This document shows positions 57,287-64,000 of a stretch of DNA of 64,000 nt, piece after piece. A model generated the notes under the pieces. The model was not told the origin of the DNA, did not search any database, and saw only the letters and a program-made list of their open reading frames with translations. The position numbers were made by a program, and so were the translations under genes. The DNA comes from Algoriphagus sanaruensis (GTDB lineage Bacteria; Bacteroidota; Bacteroidia; Cytophagales; Cyclobacteriaceae), in assembly GCF_001593605.1 (NCBI RefSeq), contig NZ_CP012836.1, positions 124,001 through 188,000 of the forward strand, in the 5' to 3' direction. How positions within the stretch are numbered: the first letter of the stretch is position 1; each line of letters opens with the position of its first letter.

Positions 57287-58576
57287 ATGAAAGTATTGAT
57301 GTTTGGGTGGGAGTTTCCACCCCATATTTCCGGAGGATTAGGAACTGCATGTTATGGATTGGTGCAAGGGATGAATCATCATCATCAGGAGGTGATCTTT
57401 GTCGTTCCCAAACTTTGGGGAGATGAGGAGCCACTTGCTGATTTTGTCAATGCAAGTGATGTGACGATTGATTATCGAGAGCGGAAATTCAAAAAAATCT
57501 GGAAAAACCTCACCTATCTTGAAGTCAACAGTTTCTTGGTTCCTTATTTAGGACCTCAAGAATTCAAGAAGTTTACAGATTACGCGATGCATGATCGAAC
57601 TGATGTGGATGAAAGCATTTTCTCCAACAAGTTTGAATTCAGCGGAAAGTATGGCAAGAACCTGATGGAAGAAGTGTCTCGCTACGCTCTCGTAGGTGCA
57701 CAAATTGCAAGGGATAGACAAGATTTCGATATCATACATGCTCATGATTGGTTAGCTTTTCCTGCTGGCATAGCTGCCAAAGAAATCAGTGGAAAACCTT
57801 TAGTGGTGCATGTTCATGCCACTGAGTTTGACCGATCAGGCGAATCCGTTAATAAACCGGTCTATGAGATTGAACGGGCGGGTATGCATGCAGCCGACCA
57901 TATAGTGGCGGTAAGCCAGCTCACGAAAAATATCTGTGTTAGAAAATACGGAGTACCTGCAGAGAAGGTCACTGTCCTTCACAACGCCGTACTTGACGCT
58001 TCGATTATCAAGTCTAAATACCAGAAGAAAGTACCTGAAAAGATTGTTACGTTCTTAGGCCGGATCACCTTTCAAAAGGGACCGGAATATTTTGTCGAAG
58101 CCGCAAAAAAAGTAATTGATCGAGATCCCAACGTCAGATTTGTCATGGCTGGATCAGGTGATTTACTGAATCGAATGATTTCCCGAGTGGCGGAACTCAA
58201 GATGGGCACCAAATTCCACTTTACGGGATTTTTGAAAGGTGAAGATGTCGATCATATGTATGCCATAAGCGATGTATATGTCATGCCATCCGTGTCTGAA
58301 CCATTTGGAATTGCTCCTTTGGAAGCTGTCCGACACAATACACCAGTAATTATTTCAAAGCAATCTGGTGTGGCAGAAGTCTTGAAAAACGCTATCAAAA
58401 TCGATTTTTGGGATGTAGATGCAATGGCTGACGCCATTTTTGGCCTATTGCATTATGATAGTATTTCCCGCATGTTCAAAGAATTAGGGGGAGAAGAACT
58501 TAAAAAGTTAAAATGGGAGCATGTGGCTGCCAAGCTTGTAACTGTTTATGAAAAAACTTTAGCCGAACGATCATGA
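57287..58576 (+). CDS. Glycosyltransferase family 4, glycogen-synthase-like
   Basis: The 429-residue GT-B enzyme starts MKVLMFGWEFPPHISGGLGT, the usual opening of GT4/GT5 synthases. The C-terminal donor-binding half has FLGRITFQKGPEYFVEAA, VMAGSGD and the E-x7-E motif in SVSEPFGIAPLEAVRHNTPV. It most likely extends alpha-1,4-glucan from a nucleotide-glucose donor; UDP- versus ADP-glucose cannot be told. It overlaps the GH57 gene by four bases (ATGA), so the two are translationally coupled. Confidence 0.9.
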   Translation: MKVLMFGWEFPPHISGGLGTACYGLVQGMNHHHQEVIFVVPKLWGDEEPLADFVNASDVTIDYRERKFKKIWKNLTYLEVNSFLVPYLGPQEFKKFTDYAMHDRTDVDESIFSNKFEFSGKYGKNLMEEVSRYALVGAQIARDRQDFDIIHAHDWLAFPAGIAAKEISGKPLVVHVHATEFDRSGESVNKPVYEIERAGMHAADHIVAVSQLTKNICVRKYGVPAEKVTVLHNAVLDASIIKSKYQKKVPEKIVTFLGRITFQKGPEYFVEAAKKVIDRDPNVRFVMAGSGDLLNRMISRVAELKMGTKFHFTGFLKGEDVDHMYAISDVYVMPSVSEPFGIAPLEAVRHNTPVIISKQSGVAEVLKNAIKIDFWDVDAMADAIFGLLHYDSISRMFKELGGEELKKLKWEHVAAKLVTVYEKTLAERS

Positions 58577-59781
58577 GAACCGTCTGTTTTTATTTCCAGG
58601 TCCATCAGCCTTTTCGCGTTAAGCCTTATCGCTTCTTTGAAATTGGAGAAGACCATTATTATTGGGACGATTTTCTAAATCGAAATGTCGTCAGAAAAGT
58701 AGCTCAAAAGTGCTACCTACCCATGAATGCCCTGTTATTAGATTTGATCCATAAATATCAAGGGAAATTCAAAGTGGCTTTTTCATTATCAGGAACCTTC
58801 CTCGATCAGATTGAAGCTTATGCTCCTGATGTTTTGGAAAGCTTCCAAAAACTAGTGGCTACTGGTCATGTAGAGCTTTTAAATGAAACTTATTCCCATT
58901 CGCTGGCTTCCTTAAAAAGCAAAGAAGAGTTTTTTGGATTGGTCGAAAAACACCAAGCAAAAATCAAACAACTTTTCAATGGCTATACTCCCAAAGTCTT
59001 CCGAAATACAGAGCTTATTTATTCCGATCAAATCGGAGCGATGGTCTCTGAATTGGGCTATGAGGCAATTCTTACCGAAGGTGCGAAACACGTTTTAGGA
59101 TGGAAATCTCCAAATTATGTGTACAATAACTCTATCAATCCCAACCTGAAAGTTCTCCTGAAAAACTTCTTGTTGTCAGATGATATCGCATTCAGATTCA
59201 GCAATAAAACATGGGCTGATTATCCATTGACCACAGACAAATTTGTCTCTTGGCTCAATGCTATCCCAAAAGAAGAACAGGTCGTCAACTTGTTTATGGA
59301 TTATGAGACATTTGGAGAACATCAGTGGGCAGAGACTGGAATATTTGAATTCATGAGACACTTGCCTGAGGCAATCTTCAAAAATTCCGATTTTGGATTT
59401 TCAACTCCTTCTGAAGTAGTGAAAAATTCGAAAACCGTAGGTGCAATCCATGTTCCAGTGCCGATTTCATGGGCAGATGAAGAGCGGGATTTGACTGCAT
59501 GGTTGGGTAATGAAATGCAAAATGAAGCCTTTGAGAGATTGTACGAGCAAGAACGCTATGTGAAAAAGCTGGACGATCCAGAGATTCAGCGCGATTGGGA
59601 ATACCTTCAGACTTCGGATCATTTCTATTACATGTGTACCAAGTTCTTTTCTGATGGTTCCGTGCACGAATATTTCAGCCCTTATGATACTCCTTATGAT
59701 GCCTTTATCAATTACATGAATGCTTTGAGCGACTTCATTCTTCGTGTAAAAGAAAAAGTTGAAGAAAAAGCACTGGCTTAA
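58573..59781 (+). CDS. Glycoside hydrolase family 57 (alpha-amylase/glucanotransferase)
   Basis: This 402-residue GH57 enzyme acts on alpha-glucans. Family motifs are seen in order: CFYFQVHQPFRVKPYRFF at the start, HVELLNETYSHSL, VFRNTELIYSD with the nucleophile Glu, and LFMDYETFGEHQW with the acid/base Asp. A cytoplasmic role in glycogen turnover or remodelling is inferred from the operon, which also holds a debranching enzyme and a synthase. No signal peptide is seen. Confidence 0.92.
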   Translation: MRTVCFYFQVHQPFRVKPYRFFEIGEDHYYWDDFLNRNVVRKVAQKCYLPMNALLLDLIHKYQGKFKVAFSLSGTFLDQIEAYAPDVLESFQKLVATGHVELLNETYSHSLASLKSKEEFFGLVEKHQAKIKQLFNGYTPKVFRNTELIYSDQIGAMVSELGYEAILTEGAKHVLGWKSPNYVYNNSINPNLKVLLKNFLLSDDIAFRFSNKTWADYPLTTDKFVSWLNAIPKEEQVVNLFMDYETFGEHQWAETGIFEFMRHLPEAIFKNSDFGFSTPSEVVKNSKTVGAIHVPVPISWADEERDLTAWLGNEMQNEAFERLYEQERYVKKLDDPEIQRDWEYLQTSDHFYYMCTKFFSDGSVHEYFSPYDTPYDAFINYMNALSDFILRVKEKVEEKALA

Positions 59782-59787
59782 TCCTAC

Positions 59788-59824
59788 AAAAAAATCCCGG
59801 AGAGTTAAACCTCCGGGATTTTTT
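59788..59824. terminator. Bidirectional terminator after the glycogen operon
   Basis: AAAATCCCGGAG and CTCCGGGATTTT form a twelve-pair stem with A and T tails on both strands, between two convergent genes. Confidence 0.92.
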
Positions 59825-59840
59825 GTTGAATGATTAGTTA

Positions 59841-61733
59841 TTAAAATAAGTATCCATATACTTCTTTTTTGGTTGGCTTGTAGAAAATCATTCCATTCTC
59901 TGGGTCGGAATCATAGATAGGCTCCTTGTCATTCAAAACAATCTTTCCAACTTCTTTGCCAGAGACCTTGTCCACTTTGACCAGACCAACCCCTTCGCCT
60001 ACATCTGTTAGGATAAAATTGAATAAACCTCTCGATTTGGACGCCTTGAATCGCTGATTGGCGGCCTGTCCAAATGCCCCTGCCATATCTTCAAAAAATT
60101 CCCGCTGGTATCCATATTGCTTACTGATGGAAGTAGGGGCAAATGCAGACCCCTGCGTCAACCCTTGCTGGTATGCTGCTGCGGAAGCCATGGCTACCAT
60201 AGCGACCTGCATGGTGCGAAGAGCGATTCTTCCTGCCAAAGAAATCTTCGGTGAGGCCCAATGTTCTTTGAAAAGGATGTTTCCACTTTCATCGAAGCCA
60301 ATCATATTCTGACTAGAAGAGAGGACGAAATTTGACCCGGTAAATTCCAAGGCATCTGGCGTTTCTTTTTCCTCGAATTCTACTTTGTTCACGATGACGT
60401 TTTTCTCACCATTGACCAAATTGACTAAATAAACCTTTTCGTCTGCGTAGAAAATTTCCCGATCCAAGGCAGGCTTAACTCTTAAGACAGGGCCCTGAAT
60501 CATATCCTTGCCTCCCCATTTCAAGTTTCCTTCAAAATCAATCAGCCCTACACTACCATTTTCATCCAAGTACATAATGCCTGCACCGGTCAATTGATCA
60601 ATTTGAATTCCTTTGATTTTTTGTGACCATTTTTCAGCCCCTGTATTTTTATCTAACACAGTGAGGTATTTGTCCTTTTCTCCTACTGCGATTCCTCGAT
60701 CTCGTCCCAAATCCACCACAATTCCAGAAAGCTTCTTGGCTGACCACTTCGTATTACCAGTTTCTGCCTCCATCAAAGTGAAATTTTTCTCATCCGCTAC
60801 GATCACGCCGAAATTTTCCGCGGTTAAAACTGGAGCGTCCTTAGTCGCCAAAGGCTTTTCCCACAAAACTTTCCCACTGCTCAATTCTACGGCGGACACT
60901 ACGCCCTGATTTCCTTTCTTCTGGTAAAAGTATCCTTCCGTAAGTCTGATGTTTGCATCAAACGCTTCAAAATTGTTCTTCTTTTCGGCTACTTCAAATG
61001 TCCAAAATGGCTGTCCCGTTTTGGAATTAATTTTTGCGGAGGTTTTTTCTCCGATGAATAACAAATGATTATCATCTGTCACCACAGGAAGAAACTTGGA
61101 CGAAAACTGATCACTTTCCCAAGCAATTTTCCCAGTTGCCAAATCAATAAACTTCGTGATTTGCATGTAGGGTTTTCCGGCTTTGGTCAAGTCTTCCCAG
61201 CTCGCTGTTATAATTACCCCTTTCAACTCTGGAATGTAGTCTGAACCTTCATAATTGAAGGTGGCTTGTTCAGGACCAATGATTTTTACTACGGGCATAC
61301 CTGCCATTTTGGGATTAATCACCAATTCTCCTGTCCGGATATTGATCACCACAAAGTTTTTGACCAGGATATTATCCGTGTACTTTACGATGGCATAGTC
61401 CGAAATGGAGGGGTCATTTGGGTCTTCCAAAACACGGATAAGATCAGGCGTGTAACCTACTTTTTTTCCATCTGGACCTTTTAAGGCTTTGGCAGAATTG
61501 TATAAATCCTCATTGGACCATAAGAGTTTACCTGTAGTGGCATCTACTCCATGTAATCCCCAGTCCGTACTACCTACCAACAAGATTTTATTGGGAGTGT
61601 ACTTCGTCCATTCTACCCCTTTTTCCAGGGTTAGCTTCCATTGCGGCTCTTGCGCAAAACTGTTGACTCCTGCGATGACCAAGATCAGGCATGCTAGAAT
61701 CGATACTCGGGTGGTTTTGACTAGCTGTTTCAT
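59841..61733 (-). CDS. Exported PQQ-like (YVTN/YncE-type) beta-propeller protein
   Basis: The 630-residue protein has a signal peptide (cleavage likely after GVNSFA in MKQLVKTTRVSILACLILVI...), followed by PQQ-like propeller blades such as LVGSTDWGLHGVDATTGKLL, INSKTGQPFWTFEV and VDKVSGKEVGKIVL. Between about residues 510 and 565 a Met/Ala-rich hydrophobic stretch (IALRTMQVAMVAMASAAAYQ) interrupts the propeller. The start at 61733 is set by the signal peptide. Probably a periplasmic or surface scaffold; no dehydrogenase residues are evident. Function unknown. Confidence 0.8.
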   Translation of the reverse strand: MKQLVKTTRVSILACLILVIAGVNSFAQEPQWKLTLEKGVEWTKYTPNKILLVGSTDWGLHGVDATTGKLLWSNEDLYNSAKALKGPDGKKVGYTPDLIRVLEDPNDPSISDYAIVKYTDNILVKNFVVINIRTGELVINPKMAGMPVVKIIGPEQATFNYEGSDYIPELKGVIITASWEDLTKAGKPYMQITKFIDLATGKIAWESDQFSSKFLPVVTDDNHLLFIGEKTSAKINSKTGQPFWTFEVAEKKNNFEAFDANIRLTEGYFYQKKGNQGVVSAVELSSGKVLWEKPLATKDAPVLTAENFGVIVADEKNFTLMEAETGNTKWSAKKLSGIVVDLGRDRGIAVGEKDKYLTVLDKNTGAEKWSQKIKGIQIDQLTGAGIMYLDENGSVGLIDFEGNLKWGGKDMIQGPVLRVKPALDREIFYADEKVYLVNLVNGEKNVIVNKVEFEEKETPDALEFTGSNFVLSSSQNMIGFDESGNILFKEHWASPKISLAGRIALRTMQVAMVAMASAAAYQQGLTQGSAFAPTSISKQYGYQREFFEDMAGAFGQAANQRFKASKSRGLFNFILTDVGEGVGLVKVDKVSGKEVGKIVLNDKEPIYDSDPENGMIFYKPTKKEVYGYLF

Positions 61734-61811
61734 GATAAAAAGAATTTTGATCAAAGCTATCCCAACGCCACCCCTCAGGGAATACGCCATTTGCCGTATT
61801 TAATCCCCTCT

Positions 61812-61838
61812 AAAAACAAAAAGCACCTTTTAGAGGCG
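61812..61838 (-). terminator. Probable terminator after panB
   Basis: On the minus strand CGCCT and AGGTG pair over a five-base loop, followed by a T-rich tract. A longer inverted repeat (CCTCTAAAA/TTTTAGAGG) overlaps it. Support is moderate. Confidence 0.5.
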
Positions 61839-61867
61839 TTTTTTATAAAATTTTATCTTGGATAAAG

Positions 61868-62689
61868 TCAATAACTTTCTGATTCATTCGGGAAATCCTT
61901 GCTCTTTACATCCTGAATATATTGCTGAAATGCATCTTTCATGACGGTTTGAAGATCCGCATATTGTCTTAAAAATCGAGGCTTAAATTCCTTGGTGATT
62001 CCCAGCATATCATGCATGACTAACACCTGACCATCTACATGAGGTCCAGCACCAATTCCGATAACTGGAATTTTCACAGCTTCTGCTACTTGTTTGGCTA
62101 ATGCGGCAGGGATCTTTTCCAATACAATTGCAAAGCATCCACATTCCTCTAGCATTTTGGCGTCTTCGAGTAACTTTTGAGCCTCTGCTTCTTCTTTAGC
62201 TCGGACAGTATACGTTCCAAATTTATAAATCGACTGTGGAGTTAATCCCAAATGTCCCATTACAGGCACGCCTGCACTGAGAATACGAACGACCGACTCT
62301 CGAATTTCTGCTCCACCTTCTACTTTCACCGAATGCGCCCCAGATTCTTTCATGATCCGGATTGCAGAACGGAGTGCTTCAGAGCTATTCCCCTGATAGC
62401 TTCCAAATGGAATATCCACAACGATAAAGGCTCTTTTAACAGCTCTGACCACTGAAGACGCATGGTAAATCATTTGATCAAGCGTGATCGGAAGTGTCGT
62501 CTCATGTCCAGCCATCACATTGGAAGCTGAATCACCAACAAGAATAATGTCCATTCCAGCATCATCGACGATTTTGGCCATGCTGTAATCATAGGCAGTA
62601 AGCATGGAGATTTTTTCTCCACGCTGTTTCATTTCCAAAAGAGTGTGGGTCGTAATCCGCTTGATCGATGCTGAGGAATGAACTGACAT
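61868..62689 (-). CDS. panB: 3-methyl-2-oxobutanoate hydroxymethyltransferase (ketopantoate synthase)
   Basis: PanB adds a hydroxymethyl group to 2-oxoisovalerate in pantothenate (coenzyme A) synthesis. The 273-residue protein has [65 protein letters not shown] and the [21 protein letters not shown] segment, all diagnostic. It begins three bases after the PyrR-like gene, in a reverse-strand operon with rsgA upstream. Confidence 0.96.
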   Translation of the reverse strand: MSVHSSASIKRITTHTLLEMKQRGEKISMLTAYDYSMAKIVDDAGMDIILVGDSASNVMAGHETTLPITLDQMIYHASSVVRAVKRAFIVVDIPFGSYQGNSSEALRSAIRIMKESGAHSVKVEGGAEIRESVVRILSAGVPVMGHLGLTPQSIYKFGTYTVRAKEEAEAQKLLEDAKMLEECGCFAIVLEKIPAALAKQVAEAVKIPVIGIGAGPHVDGQVLVMHDMLGITKEFKPRFLRQYADLQTVMKDAFQQYIQDVKSKDFPNESESY

Positions 62690-62691
62690 GA

Positions 62692-63183
62692 TTAATTAAG
62701 GTGAACGGAATAATGGTTTTCAGAAAAATCAACTTTGATATGTTCGCTGAGTGTGGTGGCTAGCTCGAATCCTGTATAGTCAGGTCGAACAGGGAAAAGT
62801 CCATGACTTCGATTGACTAAAACAGCAATTTCCATTTTTTGGATTTCTTGATCTAAAAATGGCTTCATGGCATACACCAGTGTCTTTCCGGTATTGAGAA
62901 CATCATCTACCAAAATGACGGTTTTTCCTTCCAGTGCTAAAGATCGACTTAGCTCAATAGCTGTAGTAGAAATAGTTGCCTTATCCAAAATGACTTCAAG
63001 TTGCTCAACTGAAAGAGACGAAATTTCACGAAGCTTATTTGCCAAAAGACTTGCAAGAAAAGTCCCCATTCCACTGACTCCAGCAAAGACAATTCCTGAG
63101 GAATGAATATTTCGTTCATAGATTTCAAAAGCCATTCGGGTGACTTTTTGAAGAATCTGTTTGTGATTGAGTACCTCGCTCAT
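62692..63183 (-). CDS. PyrR-like phosphoribosyltransferase
   Basis: This 163-residue type I PRTase has the PRPP loop [18 protein letters not shown] and the C-terminal [20 protein letters not shown], which resembles the PyrR family (uracil PRTase/regulator). No PyrR-type attenuator was seen in this window, so a regulatory role is unproved. The start [12 protein letters not shown] at 63183 is used because the upstream codons run through the spacer to rsgA. Spacing to panB is two bases. Confidence 0.85.
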   Translation of the reverse strand: MSEVLNHKQILQKVTRMAFEIYERNIHSSGIVFAGVSGMGTFLASLLANKLREISSLSVEQLEVILDKATISTTAIELSRSLALEGKTVILVDDVLNTGKTLVYAMKPFLDQEIQKMEIAVLVNRSHGLFPVRPDYTGFELATTLSEHIKVDFSENHYSVHLN

Positions 63184-63237
63184 AGCATAGAAATTGAATG
63201 GGAAAATTAGGCCAATTTGATCTGGTATCAAAGCAGA

Positions 63238-63999
63238 TCAACGATGACTATCCTCCTCACTGAGAATATTCAAATAACTCTGATACCGATAGGGATGGAT
63301 AAATCCTTCTTCCAGTTTAACCCGAACAATGCATCCAGGTTCGTTGGTATGCGTGCAATTGTTGTATTTGCATTGTCCTAAAAACTGCCTCATTTCCGGA
63401 AAATAATGAGACAATTCTTCCTCCTCGACATCCAAAATTCCAAATTCCTTGATTCCAGGAGTATCTATCAAATCTCCCCCCTCAGGAAGGGTAAATAATT
63501 CTGCGAAAGTAGTGGTATGTACTCCTTTGTCACTATATCCTGAAATTTCTTTTGTATCCTGCCTTGCCTCAGGCACAAGTGCATTGAGCAGGGTACTTTT
63601 GCCAACCCCTGAATGCCCCGAAATTAAACTCGATTTCCCCTGGACATATGGCATCAACTTTTCCTTTGTTGCCGGATCTTTCAAGGCAGAAATCTCCAAA
63701 ACTGGATATCCCAAAGGCTCATAAATTTCATGAATATCCCGAAGCCATTCTTGCTCGTCCTCACCAGAAAGCTCGTCCATTTTATTAACGATGAGAATGG
63801 CGGGTATCCCAAAGCTCTCCGTGCTCACTAAAAATCGATCAATAAACCCAAGCGAGGTACGGGGTTTTTTCATAGTGATGACCAATAGCGCCTGATCGAG
63901 ATTACTGGCAATGATATGTGAAAAGTGCTGTTTTCGGGTTGATTTACGAATCACATAATTTTCCCTGGGAAAAATATCTTGGATGACTGCCGTGTCCTG
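63238..63999 (-). CDS. rsgA: Ribosome small subunit-dependent GTPase RsgA (truncated by window edge)
   Basis: RsgA is a circularly permuted GTPase that helps mature the 30S subunit. The permuted order is visible: G4 LIVNKMDEL, then G1 GHSGVGKSTLLNAL, G2 with THTT, and G3 DTPGIKEFG. The C-terminal zinc-binding segment has Cys and His in GQCKYNNCTHTNEPGC. The N-terminal OB domain lies mostly beyond the window; the frame stays open to the edge (…AVIQDIFPRENYVIRKSTRKQ), so the gene is incomplete here. Confidence 0.93.
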   Translation of the reverse strand, partial: QDTAVIQDIFPRENYVIRKSTRKQHFSHIIASNLDQALLVITMKKPRTSLGFIDRFLVSTESFGIPAILIVNKMDELSGEDEQEWLRDIHEIYEPLGYPVLEISALKDPATKEKLMPYVQGKSSLISGHSGVGKSTLLNALVPEARQDTKEISGYSDKGVHTTTFAELFTLPEGGDLIDTPGIKEFGILDVEEEELSHYFPEMRQFLGQCKYNNCTHTNEPGCIVRVKLEEGFIHPYRYQSYLNILSEEDSHR

Positions 64000-64000
64000 C

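Noticed and set aside
1..64000. CRISPR arrays, insertion sequences, prophage or defence islands
   Set aside because: No regularly spaced repeats, transposase, integrase, cas or phage structural genes were recognised; gene content is housekeeping throughout.

Overview
The window looks like a chromosomal segment from a Bacteroidota bacterium, most likely order Cytophagales (Cyclobacteriaceae or Algoriphagus-like; this placement is inferred from gene content and style, not from a marker-gene search). Supporting signs are the Bacteroidota promoter form (a TTG near -33 and TAnnTTTG near -7) upstream of several genes, a general lack of Shine-Dalgarno sequences, moderate GC content, an Nqr sodium pump, OmpA proteins with TSP3 repeats, SYLF and YwqK-like secreted proteins, and a short-lid adenylate kinase. 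I see no insertion sequence, prophage, CRISPR array or rRNA operon. This is mainly a core housekeeping region.

Layout, left to right. Positions 1-2.5 kb hold the end of an FkbM-type methyltransferase, a family 2 glycosyltransferase and an aspartate-type aminotransferase. Positions 2.6-10.4 kb hold a secreted YwqK/MORN-like protein, a SYLF protein, YraN, LipB, a conserved unknown, a PolB-like 3'-5' exonuclease, RNase R, a polyprenyl diphosphate synthase and a rhomboid protease. Positions 10.5-14.4 kb hold a very large secreted sortilin-like beta-propeller protein and ribosomal proteins L21 and L27. Positions 14.9-18.4 kb hold nrdB-nrdA, a class Ia ribonucleotide reductase strikingly like the eukaryotic enzyme, behind a 590-bp AT-rich leader region.

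Positions 18.4-26.6 kb hold DinB-like and DUF502 proteins, a DUF1080 protein, nqrABCDE (without nqrF) and cmk-ispH. Positions 26.7-34.7 kb hold adenine deaminase, release factor 3, an orphan histidine kinase and an ABC-2 exporter with a co-transcribed surface protein. Positions 34.7-39.6 kb are a reverse-strand run: M42 peptidase, hpt, adk, obgE, grpE and dnaJ. Positions 39.8-42.5 kb hold two tandem OmpA/TSP3 paralogues. Positions 42.6-47.4 kb hold upp, a Ca/Na antiporter, a small membrane protein, serine dehydratase alpha, a secreted barrel-like protein and lipA. Positions 47.5-55.3 kb hold gcvP, an M28 peptidase, a DEAD-box helicase, a dihydroorotase-like protein, tRNA-His and a 46-codon ORF. 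Positions 55.4-59.8 kb are a glycogen operon (debranching enzyme, GT4 synthase, GH57). Positions 59.8-64 kb hold a PQQ-type propeller protein, panB, a PyrR-like phosphoribosyltransferase and the truncated rsgA.

Functional links: LipB and LipA make the lipoyl cofactor, which the glycine cleavage system (GcvP) needs; serine dehydratase and GcvP both act in serine/glycine breakdown. Hpt, Upp, adenine deaminase, Adk, Cmk, the PyrR-like protein, the dihydroorotase-like protein and NrdAB cover nucleotide salvage and synthesis. GrpE and DnaJ form the Hsp70 co-chaperone pair. The observations most worth following up are the DnaJ that has lost exactly one of its two zinc sites, the eukaryote-like NrdAB and its long regulatory spacer, the dihydroorotase with a Gln in its metal-binding His-x-His motif, the nqr operon ending without nqrF, and tandem U-U mismatches in the tRNA-His acceptor stem. 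I found no clear candidate for a wholly new multi-gene system.
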